Below are positions 53,491 to 64,000 of a stretch of 64,000 nucleotides of DNA, in pieces. The position numbers were made by a program, and so were the translations under genes. The DNA lies in assembly GCA_021397845.1 (NCBI GenBank), contig CM038044.1, forward strand, positions 60,053,851 through 60,117,850. The letters run 5' to 3'. Origin of the DNA: Areca catechu (Eukaryota > Streptophyta > Magnoliopsida > Arecales > Arecaceae). Numbering within the stretch: the stretch's first letter is position 1; every line of letters starts with the position of its first letter. The notes beneath the pieces were generated by a model that saw nothing but the letters and a program-made list of their open reading frames with translations, did not search any database and had not been told where the DNA came from.

Positions 53491-54301
53491 ATAGGTCAAA
53501 GATGCAGAGCAACTTTCTAGAACCTCTGGCATATGGTTATCGCATAATCATCCCTTTTACCTCAAAATGCTCAAGATGACCTAGGGTTTGTTTGACTGCC
53601 AACCCTAACCTGGTACTACATCCAAATCGTGTCTCAACATTATAAGTTCGGTGACTCTTCACAAGAACTACCCTTGCCAAGATTTTACTAAATTGAGAAA
53701 TAGTGAGTCATTCACTCCAAACCATTTGAAGAGGTCAATCCTATCTTGATCCACCATGGCTCCACAAGTACTTGACTGTATCCAGAAACCTTTCATCACT
53801 AGATTAGAAATTCAGGAAGTCTGATACCAAAGTATAGTGAGTTACTTGCAAGCTACCATGGTGACCTCAGGTCTGAGGAACACATATACCCATATCCCTT
53901 CACGAGCAACCCTTTGGAGAAGGGAGCTCCGCAGTTGGGCATGTTCAGTGAGATATCATACATTTCACCTGTATGTCACATCAGTGTCTCTACACTCTTT
54001 GGTTAAGAGGAAAACCAACAAATGTGACATACAACAACCTACACTTGATACATCACCATCTTATAATAATAATGTATCCTTTGGTTGTGAACCAGTTTAA
54101 GAACTACTCGATATATGCTCTCTATATCAAATATAATGTAGTTCTAAGGACTCCATCACACAAGAGTTCTTTTCAGAAAAATGCATATATGATGAACAGC
54201 CAAAAGAATAACTTTTATTCATTAAGAAATTCATATATAATTATAAAATAGCACAACCATCTACATTCTAGATGATTGGCTTTGGGACATAATTTCCAAC
54301 A

Positions 54302-55930
54302 ACTCCCATTTGGACCAAAGCCAATTAGTATAGAATCTTATTCCCATTTTCCATTTACAACTATCAAACTCTTGAACTCTGATGGCTTTAGTAAAGGGGT
54401 TGGCCAGGTTTTCCTTTCCATTGATCTTCTAAAGGTCAATGTCACCTCATTCCATGATCTATCGTACAAGGTGAGAGCACTGCAGAATGCATTTTATGCA
54501 GTGATGAGACTTCGGCTCTTTGGCTTGAGCAATGGCTCCAGTGCTGTCACAATATACCGAAATAGGACCATCTAGGGAAGGTGCCACTCCCAGTTCACTA
54601 AGCAACTTTTGCAACCAAACTGCTTCCTTTGCTGCATCCGATGCTGCAACATATTCTGCTTCGCATACTGAGTCTGCCATAATAGACTGCTTGGAACTTT
54701 TCCAGCAGATCGCTCCTCCATTTAGGATAAAGACAAGTCCTAACACATTCTTGCTATCATCCCTTTCTGACTGAAAACTGGAGTCAGTATACCCCACAAG
54801 TTTTAAGTTAGGTTCTCCATAAATCAGCCATTTGTTCCTGTATTTTGCAAATACTTAAAGATGCTCTTTACCACTTTTCAATAAGCTTCACCTGGGTCAG
54901 ACTGGTATCTGCTCACTATGCCTAGTGAGTATACCACGTCTGGTCTAGTACATGTCATGGTGTACATGATAGAATCCATTGCAGAAGCATACGGGATTCT
55001 ATTCAAATGCTCTCTCTCCTCTGAAGTTATTGCACAATCCCTTTTGGAGAGAGCAACTCTAGTTCCTATCGAGAGATAGCCTTTCTTGAAATTTTTCTTG
55101 CTGAATCGCTTCAACACTATGCTGATGTACGTAGACAGGGACAATCCCAGAAGCCTCTTAGATCTATCTTTATAGATCTTCATATCCAGTATGTAAAAGG
55201 CTTCATCCAAGTCTTTCATTGAGAACTGAGATGACAACCAGACCTTTATTCCTTGTAGTGCTGGGATGTCATTCCCGATAAGAGAATGTCATCCACATAC
55301 AAGACAAGGAACACAATCACAAAACCAATAACCCATTTGTAAATGCAAAGTTCTTCTCCGTTCTTAACGAAGCCATATGACTTGATACACTTATCAAATT
55401 GCATGTTCCAACTCCATGATGCTTGTTTCAGTCCATAGATGGACCTTTAAATCTTGCACACCTTTGACTTGTCTATGGATGTGAACCTTTAGGTTATATC
55501 ATATACAGTTCCTCTTCCAGCTCACCATTCAAGAAAGTTGTTCGGACATCCATTTACCAGATTTCTTAGTCAAAGTGTGCCGCTAAAGCAAGCATGATCT
55601 GAATGGATTTGTGCATTGCCATAGAAAACAACGTCTTATCATAGTCAATACCATAATGTTGACGATACCCTTTGGCAACCAGATGGACTTTATAGGTCTT
55701 TACCTTCCCATCCGCACCCTTTTTTTTTTGAAAATCCATTTGCACCCAATGGATTTTATCCCCTCAGGTGGATCAACCAATGTCCATATATTATTGATTT
55801 CCATGGACTCCATTTCAGATTTCATGGCTCTTAGCCATTTCTCAGAGTCGGACCTCTACATCGCATCCATATAGGAGATCGGATCCTCATTGTTCTCATC
55901 GAGTTCAATAGGATCACCATCCTAGACCAA
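54302..55930 (-). pseudogene. RT and RNase H of copia C
   Basis: RNase H (54797-54459) reads SVCEAEYVAASDAAKEAVWL and VYCDSTGAIAQAKEPKSHHC. RT (55900-54878) includes a copia catalytic VLYVDDILL (about 55290-55310) and TMTCTRPDVVYSLGIVSRY. Stops and frameshifts are frequent. It is close in sequence to copia A 6438-8090. Confidence 0.86.
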
Positions 55931-56614
55931 GAAACCATAGTATATGTATGGTCGACTCGGTAACCTATCGGATCTTCTTAATGGTTCTTGTGTGGGCTCT
56001 AGGTGTGAACTAATCACAATCGGTTCTATGTTGTTCCTTAAGTGTGTCGGTTCCTCTACTTGTTGAACTTCACTAAGTTCAGTCTTAGTGGCTATAGTTC
56101 CTTCACAAAGGAACTCCTTTTTCAAAAACATAGCCCTAAGACTGACGAACAGCTTTTGTTCCTCGATCAAGTAGAAGTAATACCCTTTAGACTCTTTTGG
56201 ATACCCAATAAATAGGCACCTATCAAACCTAGGTCCAAGTTTATCCGTTCCCAGACATTTTACATAAGCTGGGTAACCCCAGACTTGAAGGTGTGAGAGT
56301 GTCGGCTTATGTCTAGTCCATATCTCATATGGGGTGTTGCTAATAGACTTACTCAGAGCCCTATTCAAAAGATAACAGGCTAAATCCAAAGCATATCCCC
56401 GAAAAGATAGTGATAAAGAAGTAAAGCCCATCATGGATAGAACCATGTCTAATAGGGTTCGATTTCTCCTTTTAGATACTCCATTTAACTGAGGTGTCCC
56501 TAGAGGTGTCCACTGAGAGAGAATCCCATTCTCCTTAAGATATGTTAGAAAATCATCGAAATGATATTCACCACCTTAATCTGATCGAAGGATTTTGATA
56601 TACCTTCCAGTTTG
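55922..56614 (-). pseudogene. Integrase C-terminal part of copia C, truncated
   Basis: The 174-codon open stretch (56446-55922) reads MMGFTSLSLSFRGYALDLAC, KSISNTPYEIWTRHKPTLSH, RCLFIGYPKESKGYYFYLIE. Upstream, 56614-56450 keeps the core part ending at KILRSD-like sequence, after which homology to copia A stops at about 56614. Confidence 0.84.
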
Positions 56615-57440
56615 ACCTTAGGACCCCATGTCCACCATCTCCCAACCCTAGGTGAGCCCCACACCCTGAACCAATCTGGGATCTTAGTGTAAGGAGACCC
56701 AATGATGATGAGAGAGCCACTAGGTACATTAAGATAGAAGCACCTAAATTTGGTGGTGATCTTGAGTTTGAGGATTACCTTATTTGGGAAAGAAATATGG
56801 ATCTGTATTTTAAGAGGGAACAAATGTCTGAAGGAAGTCAGTTCAAGTTTGTTAAACTTAAGTTAGTTCATCAGGCTATAATATACTGTAATAAGTTTGA
56901 GAGAATGACTAGACTAGAAGGAGAAATGCCCATAACTACTTAGAGAGACATGAAAAGCAAACTTAGAAAAAAGTACCTACCCAGATCCTATGAACCTAGC
57001 TCCTATACACCCGATCTAATGAATCCAGATCCTATGAACCCAGGAACTATGAATCCAAATCCTACGAATCCAAATCCTACGAACCCAGACCCTACATAAC
57101 CTTGTCCTATGAGCCCAAGAAATCCATAACCCCTAGGTATCAGCCTAGTGCTAGTCAGGTTCCCCTTAGTCGACCTGAACCCCATAGGATTAGTGCTCAT
57201 AAATATGAATGCAGTGTTAGTCCACTTCCCCTTAGCCAACCCACCCCTAGTACCCCATTGGTTCACCAGGATGACATTAAAGAAGAGGTACATGTGGTAG
57301 ACCCAGAGTTAGTCAACCCTGACCATACCCAGACTGAAGGCAACCTAGAGTTAATTGACCTTGACCACACCCAGACTGAAACTAATGTGGAAGGACAATT
57401 AGAGAAAGATCCTGAGTCCACTAATGAGTAGGAGGTAGAA
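56615..57440 (+). pseudogene. gag remnant of element G
   Basis: In shifting frames it reads ATRYIKIEAPKFGGDLEFED, YLIWERNMDLYFKREQMSEG and FKFVKLKLVHQAIIY, then TRLEGEMPITT, stop, RDMKSKLRKKYLPRSYEPSS. This is homologous to the gag core of G1 and F. Repeats of YEP/YES type follow (57000-57100). A 109-codon open stretch (57102-57431) reads DIKEEVHVVDPELVNPDHTQ with internal repeats of the LVDLDHTQTE type. Confidence 0.76.
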
Positions 57441-58055
57441 GTATATGTAGCTGGAATGGATTTAGTGGATGAATATGAAGAGCAGCCAGAGAAAGAGGAC
57501 CATGACCTTGCCCTACTTGAGGAGACCCTAGAAGAGAACTAAATTATAAAGCCTAGTCCTGAACTTCCGAAGCTAGAGATAGTTAGTGAGGACATAGTCT
57601 CCTTAATTCAGTACCCTTAAGAAGAGTTCCCTTCCCCAATCCCAACTAAGGATCTTTTCCCTGAGATTGATGACCCATCCTTCCATCCATTGGATCATTT
57701 CTTACCTATAGATCAATGCCCATTCCTTAAGGTCCACCTTATTAGTCTAGGACTATTCCCTGAACCCTCTTCTTACCTCCTACCCTACCAGGTCATCCCC
57801 GAACCCTCTTCTTATTTCCTACCCCACCAAGCTAACCCATAATCCACTTCTTATTTCCTACCTTTTCCTGAAGCTTCCTATGTTTTTCTAACTATTCGAT
57901 TGCATTTTGTAGAGGTTGGGAAGCTGCATGCATTCTTTGAACCTATTAAATTTGCTACTTATTTCTAGCATACCCTATGGCACTTAGTAAGAGTCCATGC
58001 ACCATTCTCATCTGCATGTCACCCACCTGACCAAGGGTCATACACCTAGTTGTAG
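57432..58055 (+). pseudogene. Acidic linker and integrase relic of element G
   Basis: EVEVYVAGMDLVDEYEEQPE, LLEETLEEN, stop, IIKPSPELPKL, TKDLFPEIDDPSFHPLDHFL, then the repeated motif EPSSYFLP, SYFLPFPEASYVFLTIRLHF, VEVGKLHAFFEPIKFATYF, stop, HTLWHLVRVHAPFSSACHPP. Stops are few and mostly in frame. The EVYVAGMDLVDEYE start links it to the junction just after the zinc knuckles in G1. Confidence 0.76.
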
Positions 58056-58139
58056 TTAGGGGTTTAGTGATTTACCTACATTAGGCATTGACATAGGTCA
58101 TTTGCCTGTATGTTAATAGGAGTTGTTTTGCATCATTTA

Positions 58140-58270
58140 CACTGCATGATTAGAGATCGGCATAAGGAAATTGAGCATAAAATTAATATGAACAATGATT
58201 TTTATAAAAACATGGTTAATTCCTGAAAAGAGTCCAAGAGTTCACTAGGAAAATCTTGTGATGATTAGGC
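58140..58270 (+). pseudogene. GPY/F-like segment of element G, left part
   Basis: EIEHKINMNNDFYKNMVNS, stop, K..., then NLVMIRL, where LTR K interrupts. The part on the other side (59673-59830) resumes about 20 residues later, at KAINNIGP and ISHLEYR-like sequence. Confidence 0.6.
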
Positions 58271-59672
58271 TGCACAGGGCCTAGGATGCATGCAGGTGTT
58301 TTCTTTTTATTTTTATGTTTTAATGGATTTATCAATTCCCGAACTTAAACTAAGAATAGATCTAGAGATTTGTATAATGACAAGAAACTCAAGCATGTAA
58401 ACATGGACCTTAAACAGTGATAAAGAAGGACCCTGGGTTTATGAAATCCTGGTAGGAGTTAGCTCTAAATCAATACCCGACTTAGAAGAATAGGGAGTGC
58501 AAACCTCTCAAAGCTCTGAAGCTCCCGATGCCAAGTTCGTTCACACTCACAGATGCGGCCTGGAAGACTGAGCCCTCGACCCCATGGATTTGCTAGCTTT
58601 CCATCAGATAGTCATGGAGGCAAGGGGGACCGACTCCTTTGTCCATAGTAGCTAAAGGACCTAGAAGCAATCTAGAAAAGAGTTAGAAAACAAGAAGGAA
58701 TGGGAAAGCAAAAAAACAAGAGAAAGGTGAAGTGATGGTGGCGGTCAAGAAGGGCTCTTCTTGTTGGACATCCCGGAAGATCTTCCAGAGGGCATCCAAG
58801 GGGCGGTGGCTTGAGTAGGAAGGGGATATCTGGGATGATAAGAACCGTACCCTAATTTTCGAGCTCTGATACCAAACTGATGGAGGACAGGATCGGGGGA
58901 GGATCATCGATGAGCTGAGAAGTCACCGATGATTAGGGTATCCTATATTTTTTTTATTTTATTTTTTTCTATGGGATGGCGAAGGAATAATGGAGATGGA
59001 AGGTGGAAAAATTGGGCACTCTACAGACTTGGGACTTACATTCATGGAGAGACCTCTCACCTTTAGGGCATCTCACCCACCCACTACATGTAGCCTAGGG
59101 CATCCCACCCATCTCACTACATGCGGAGCCTAGGGCATCCCACCCAAATCGTTATTTGGGGTCGTGAAGGAAAATCTCTAAGAACATAGAGGGGACATGA
59201 CGGGGAAGGGGATAACTAGGGCCTCACGCCCCTCGATGCTCGAAACCGAAGGCATAGGGTCTCACACCCCTCAATGCTTGAAGGCGAAGGCAAGACGGGC
59301 CTCACACCCACTCATTTAGGAGGCAGAAGAATCACTCTTCCCTAAAAACTCATCTTCATTAACCAATTTTTTACAAAGCAATGAGGGTGGTATTTATAGA
59401 CCTTTCCAACCCTCATTTAAATTTGAATACAAGATAAAAAGATAAGGATGGTTCAAATTCAAATACAAGATAGACCTATCCATATCTCAATCCTAACCAG
59501 CCAAAACTAACTAAATCAAATTTCAAAATAATCGATAAAGATAAATCCTAAACTATCTTAAAAATTTGATAACTTATTCTTGAATTTGAATTAAAGAGTG
59601 GTGATGCTTCAAGATCCATGCTACTCTGGGATCTGTGCTACTTCAAGATCCATGCTAATGATGTCCCCATCA
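58271..59672 (-). mobile_element. Solo-type gypsy LTR K with an internal primer-site-like segment
   Basis: It is TG...CA bounded (58271-59672), minus orientation, starting TGATGGGGACATC like the other gypsy LTRs. TATA box CTATAAATACC at 59391-59402. The leader box GGGTGTGAGACCC/GGGCGTGAGGCCC is at about 59215-59275, and U5 similarity to element I LTR is at 58271-58800. In the middle, 58863-58882 reads as an LTR end followed by TGGTATCAGAGC on the minus strand. No matching target duplication was found (TAGGC left, GCTAG right), and about 60-70 bp of G is missing at the site. Confidence 0.7.
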
Positions 59673-60069
59673 GCTAGATCCATTAAAGCGATAAACAATA
59701 TTGGACCTAGTACCTAAGTTACCACCCGAATTAGTCATTAAGCTCAACCTTCAATATCTCAGACTCAGTTGAGTATAGGGCCCAGCAATGATACCCAGTG
59801 AATCTATTAAGCCTTTTGAGAGTGAACCCAACCCTGAGTGTCCACCATCAAATTAGCCTATGAGAGGAAAAGATTGAGCATCTCCTGGATGACCAAGCTA
59901 CTAGTACCCGAATCAAAGGCTTCCATGTCACTTGGTTTGTTGGCAAGGTCGACCAAGATCTGAGAATTTGTGGATCACTCAAGAGGATCCAGAATACCTC
60001 GACCCAAACCCACCAAAGCTAGATTGACCTTTACTCGACAAGGTCGAGTTTCTCCTATCCTGGGAGAAT
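59673..60069 (+). pseudogene. GPY/F-like remainder and chromodomain of element G
   Basis: 59673-59830: KAINNIGP, LSSTFNISDSVEYR in shifting frames. 59860-60060: chromodomain remnant RLPCHLVCWQGRPRSENLWI, TQEDPEYLDPNPPKL. It ends at the polypurine-like tract TATCCTGGGAGAAT before the LTR start TGATGAGG. Confidence 0.65.
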
Positions 60070-60719
60070 TGATGAGGATATTAGGAGCAACGTGAAGTAC
60101 AAGGTTCAATGAAGATCTCTAAGTCATGTGTTGGGAAAGTCAGCCAATTTTTTTTCAATGAGTACATTGAGACTGGTAATGAACATTGAGTCCTGTAATA
60201 AAGTGTGTCAATTGGATTCACTAGGTCAATTATGGTCCCCTGTTTTAGTCCAAATTGAGTCCATGTAAATCTCACTCAAGTCTAGAATAAGAGGAGAGCC
60301 ACTAAACCAGGAGATTCACCAGGCCCTCCCCAACCAAAATCGGATTCCATACACTTGGACCCTAACTCAAGCCTTCCACAGCAGTGGCACCCAAGTTCCC
60401 AGTGCTTGGGCTCTTTCATGCTGCCAAGCCCACAAGAGAGTATCTTAGTCTAGACACCAAGTGATGGCATCTCCAAAGCCCAAGACCAAGAAGCCCTTGG
60501 CACCCCAGCTCATGAGGAAGTGGCACCCCAGACCCAAGCCCAAGCCCCTGGCACCCTCATTCTTACCAGGCCTTAGCACCCCACTCCAGGCCCACAATGT
60601 TGGTGCCCCTCCGAGTCCACCTCAGTTGGTGCCCCAGCCCAGCATAGAGTTGGTGCCCCAGGTTCCTCCCCTGCCCACTAGAGTTCATGCTGCCCAGGCC
60701 TAGGAAAACGAGGCTTTGA
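60070..60719 (+). repeat. 3' LTR of element G, first part
   Basis: TGATGAGGATATTAGGAGC... It contains a Pro-rich accidental ORF (60461-60703, KPKPLAPSF-type repeats from GGCACCCC-rich DNA). It is interrupted by LTR J after TTTGA (60715-60719). Confidence 0.75.
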
Positions 60720-62460
60720 TGGTGTGGAGTAAGGGCCGGGCTTGGGATGCTAGAATGGATGCTAGTATAGGTGCCTATGATGTAAAGGAGTTTTTTTTGT
60801 TTTATAGTTGAAGAGTCTTATATGTTTTTTTAGGGTATTGATTCCCGATTACAAGCAAAGATGACAAAATAAGAGAAATGAGTACGGAAGCTTACACTAG
60901 CAGTTCAGATCCCTAAGCAGTGAAAACGAGAACAGGATCCCGGGATTAAGAAACCCCGGTAGGACTAGCTCGAAACACAATACCTACTTAGGAGATAGAG
61001 AGAGCAAACCTCACACGTCTGAAGTGCCCGATGCAGAGATCGTTCAACTTAGAGGATGCGGCCTGGATGCCCGAGCAATCGAACCCGTGGTAGCACTGGC
61101 TTTCGGTCGGAAGGTCACGATGGCAAAATCGACTGTCTCCGGTACCCGAGATGCTAGGGAGGACTTGTAGGAACAAAAAATAAGGATTAGCGAACTGGAG
61201 AGATGCACGGAAAGGGACTGAGATATGATTGAGAAGGGGCTTCGAGCCTGGTGTCCGGCTGGATTTCGAAGTTGAAGACGGAGATAACTTGGGGCCTCGC
61301 ACCCCATGACTTCCCGGAGGATGAAGAAATGTGGCCTCACACCACGCGACGTCTACGAGGATGGAGGATTTGTGATGCCCTGGGGCGACGGACAGGTGGC
61401 CTCACTCCACTCGACGTCCCTGGGGCGAAGGCAACTTCACTCAAACCTAGTCTAAGAGACAATGGTTGGAGGATAGAAAACTCAAACTTTTTTATTCATT
61501 AATCATTCAATAGCTTTACAATGGAGGGGTTGGGTCCTTTAAATAGGCACCCAAGGCCTATTTGAATTCAAAAATTTTCAAAACCCTTGAACCCAAAATA
61601 CAACCCAAAAGTTGGCACCCACATGGATGGGTAAGATTTTTCATGGCCGACCAAATGGAGGGAGCTTTGGGCATGGCATGTGGGAGGGCTTGGAGAGGGG
61701 GATTGGCCTCTTGACTTCCTTCATTTTCATGCTCATTTTGGGAAGAAAACGTGGAACAAGGCTTGCTTGAAGGGATATGCTTCCTTGGATCCTTCATCGC
61801 CCATTTTGGAGAGATTCATGGCCGACCAAATGGAGGGAGCTTTGGGCATTGCAAGGTTGAAGGCTTAGAGAGGGTAGTGTGTCCTTTGACCTTCCATTCT
61901 TGCATGAACACTTTGGGAAGAAGGCTTGGATGAGGGCTTGCTTTGTGGCTTGATCTCTTCAAGGATCTTCAACGCCCCATATTTTGATGGATCATGGCAT
62001 GATGTGGGGGAGGGAAGAGGGGGATGATGTCTCCTCCTTCCAAGGTCGCCCAAGAGAAAAAGGCATGGAGAGGGCGTGTGGGGTGCATTAGGGCGCCACC
62101 TTGTTTCCCTCCTTGGATGCCCAAGTGGCAACTGATGTGGTGCCACATAGGTGGTTGAGGTGGCACCTGAGTTGGCATCTTTCCAAGTGAAAGAGGTGGG
62201 TTGGCCCACAAGGATTTGACTTGGTCTTGAAAGCCAGGTTGACTTCAATTGGGCTTGGGCCCAATCCAAACTCAGACTCGAACCAGAAATAAATACAGGA
62301 CTCATAACCTAGACTTGACCCAAATTGGTCAAGGTATAAGACTAAAAATTATAAAATTACTTTGGCTCATAGCCTTATTACAGGACTCACAGAAGTGGAA
62401 CGCTAATCTAAGATCCACAGAGGGTTGAGGAGCCACTGTCGGATCCTGGTGCCCACACCA
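60720..62460 (-). mobile_element. Solo gypsy LTR J (5-bp target duplication TTTGA)
   Basis: It is 1741 bp, minus strand TGGTGTGGGCACCAGGATCC... to ...CTCCACACCA. The perfect duplication TTTGA lies at 60715-60719 and 62461-62465. TATA-like TATTTAAAGG in minus orientation at about 61536-61545. Leader repeats with GTGAGGCC boxes lie at 61288-61440. No internal region, hence a solo LTR. ORFs such as 61865-62305 and 60988-61302 are not supported as genes. Confidence 0.85.
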
Positions 62461-62966
62461 TTTGACCTAGTCCAAGAGGGTTTTCTTGGCCCTCAAGTTT
62501 TGTAATCCTAGTATGTTATGGAGTCTAGGGACCTGGGTGATCTATAAATACCCACCCCTCCCCCTCTTGTATTAATAATTTTTGATGAATAAAAATTTTG
62601 AGTGATTCTTTATTTCCAATTTCCTTTGTTCTTTGAACGTCTATGGGTGTGAGGCCTGAGTTATCTCTAAACCCTAGCTAGCCACCCTCCCTCTTCACCT
62701 AATCAAAGCATAGCCGCCCATCACCTTTCTCCAACAAGGATGCCCTCCACCTTCTTCTCTTGGCTGCCCACATAACTTTCATGTAGGCCGCCACCCTCCA
62801 CTCCTCCACAAACCCTAACGCTAACCCACCTTTCACCATCTAGGCCACCATCCAGGGAAGCACTCAAGCATCCTCCCATTAGCAACAAGCCACCCCTCCA
62901 TCTATCCAGATGCCCAAGCATCCTCTAAAGCCGCCTGCCCCCTTGATAAGGGATAGGATTCTAACA
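62461..62966 (+). repeat. 3' LTR of element G, second part
   Basis: It continues G's LTR after J. TATA box TCTATAAATACC at 62541-62552, poly(A)-type AATGAATAAAAA-like sequence near 62585, and the leader box GGGTGTGAGGCC at 62645-62656. C-rich leader follows. It is cut at 62966 by LTR L. Confidence 0.75.
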
Positions 62967-64000
62967 TGATGCAGGATGATATGTAAGGGATGAACATGAG
63001 AAAAATCATATTAAAGTAAACAAGTATTTTCATATTTTTTTTATGGTTTTATTCCCAAAACTAGGCAAGACAAGGTTAGGGTTATCCTGTATTTGTTAGT
63101 ATCCTACCCACATGCTAGATCAATCAAAGAGAAAAGAAAACTAGGATCTTAGGACTAAGAAGGCCAATTAGGAGCATGTTCAACTTCAAGAAATTAGATA
63201 AAGAGAGTTGGGAATTGGACTAAACTTACCAAAAAATGATGTCTTGATGCTGTAGATGAGATCACTCTGCTTGGATCAGTGCCTGGATGATCCGATAACT
63301 TTTCCACAAATCTGTCGACTTTTTATCAGCTTCGTTCGGGGGCAAAGAAGACTTCATCTGAGGATGGTTTCACTGAAGGGATCCTACAAATGTCAAGGGT
63401 TAGTGATGTAGAATATGAGAAAAATATTAAATAGGAGGGAAAGAAGAAGATCAGGCAGAAAAGAGGTTGCAGGGGTTGGCAGCCTTGGATGCAGCTTGGG
63501 CGTCTGGATCTGAAAGGGGGGGCCAGGGGCTTATTAGATGAGAGAGAGGGAGAAGCTAGGGTTTGGAGGACATGGAAAGAAAGGGACTAGGGTTAGATAA
63601 CTAGGGCCTTACACCCTCGATGTTCCATAGAACAAAGGCTAATGGGTCTCACACCCACTCCATGTTGGAGGAAACAGTTGAATAACTCAATGAAATTTTT
63701 ATTTCATGAAAAGAGGTTATCATACAAGAGCGGAGGGGGTGGGTATTTATAGATTTACCCATGTCCCTGGACTCCTACACAAACTAGGATTACAAGACTT
63801 AAGGGCCAAGAAAGCTCTTCTTGGGCTAAACTTGAGGGCCAAGAAACTCTCTTGGGCTTGGTCTGCTTCACTCCTCGCTGGGCTGGGATGACTACTCCTT
63901 TGACTGGGTCAAAGCCTAGGGTGCCAACTTCATGATGGGCTGGGAGGGGCGCCAAGGCCTGGTTAAGCTGGGAGGGGCACCAAGGCCTGGGAAGAATGAA
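62967..64000 (-). repeat. Gypsy LTR L, running off the window
   Basis: It starts at TGATGCAGGATG (plus strand) after TAACA. The orientation is minus: TATA box CTATAAATACCC at 63743-63754, and two leader boxes GGGTGTGAGACCC / GGGTGTAAGGCCC at about 63600-63660. No primer site is seen, so whether it belongs to a full element or is a solo LTR cannot be decided. No genes. Confidence 0.7.

Larger units (their letters stand above)
52955..54301 (-). repeat. LTR of copia C, right part
   Basis: It continues the LTR begun at 46031 (GACCA at 52950-52954 is the duplicate made by E) and ends ...TTCCAACA at 54301, that is TGTTGGAAATTATG on the minus strand, next to a polypurine-like CCAAATGGGAGT. It holds the GTGTCGACAC cluster (53137-53215) and a tandem duplication of about 93 bp (about 53308-53490). 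Reassembled, the LTR is about 1990 bp. Confidence 0.86.
46031..56614 (-). mobile_element. Ty1/copia element C (3' LTR, RNase H, RT, part of integrase)
   Basis: It is the same family as A and B. It inserted in the 3' LTR of F; element E is nested in its LTR. The 5' half (gag, protease, most of integrase, 5' LTR) is missing beyond 56614, where gypsy G sequence begins abruptly. Confidence 0.87.
56615..62966 (+). mobile_element. Non-autonomous gypsy element G (5' end missing)
   Basis: It begins within gag, next to truncated copia C, with no 5' LTR. Gag core, repeats, acidic linker, integrase relic, GPY/F-like segment (interrupted by LTR K), chromodomain, polypurine-like tract and 3' LTR (60070 onward, interrupted by LTR J and cut by LTR L) follow. 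No protease, RT or RNase H is seen. Confidence 0.82.

Noticed and set aside
58271..59672. Target-site duplication for LTR K
   Set aside because: Left flank TAGGC and right flank GCTAG do not match in any register I tried; I report K without one.
60461..60703. Pro-rich 80-codon plus-strand ORF
   Set aside because: It lies in the 3' LTR of G and arises from GGCACCCC/CCAAGCCC-rich DNA; no homologous protein feature is visible.
61865..62305. 146-codon minus-strand ORF
   Set aside because: It is within solo LTR J, upstream of its TATA box, without any recognisable motif.

Overview
The window is flowering-plant (at least seed-plant) nuclear DNA of the kind found between genes in a large genome. 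I see no host gene, tRNA, rRNA or CRISPR array. Nearly every base belongs to LTR retrotransposons of the Ty3/gypsy and Ty1/copia superfamilies, nested inside one another. The plant diagnosis rests on initiator-tRNA-Met primer sites (TGGTATCAGAGC), chromodomain gypsy, Tat-type gypsy and SIRE-like copia protein signatures, 1.3-2.4 kb LTRs with TATA boxes, and stop codons scattered through otherwise collinear pol genes. The exact plant group cannot be read from the sequence.

Layout, left to right. 1-6338 (+): Ty3/gypsy chromovirus G1 with a complete but stop-ridden gag-PR-RT-RH-IN-chromodomain gene and its 3' LTR. It sits in the 3' LTR of copia A (minus, 6339-13662), which sits in the gag of copia B (minus, 13663-17312). 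B sits in an extra 3' ORF of SIRE-like copia D (minus, 17313-27723), and D sits in the RT of Tat-type gypsy T (minus). A solo LTR (21678-24035, target duplication CTGAT) interrupts D. T is the oldest backbone I can see. Its pieces (27724-28337, 34243-34554, 40853-41671) are separated by gypsy elements I (28338-34242, duplication CTTCA) and H (34555-40852, minus) and cut at the right by gypsy F (41672-46030). The 3' LTR of F is interrupted by copia C (minus, 46031-56614), and the LTR of C is interrupted by gypsy E (46674-52949, duplication GACCA). Beyond an abrupt junction at about 56614 lies gypsy G (+), which carries solo-type LTRs K and J (J with duplication TTTGA). A further minus-strand LTR, L, runs off the right edge.

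The most notable result is a set of five related non-autonomous gypsy elements (E, F, G, H, I). They have lost all or nearly all of protease, RT and RNase H, yet share a replacement coding module: in E, F, G and H an acidic, proline-rich stretch, and in all five a divergent piece of the integrase core. That piece keeps the region around RLHFVE and FATYFWKTLWHLLG but lacks the catalytic aspartate segment. It is followed by the integrase C-terminal GPY/F-like segment and the chromodomain, which reads through the polypurine tract into the 3' LTR. G1 shares the same LTR start, polypurine tract, gag and chromodomain and is a plausible relative of the autonomous partner that mobilised them. The copia LTRs carry arrays of palindromic GTCGAC-centred motifs upstream of their TATA boxes.
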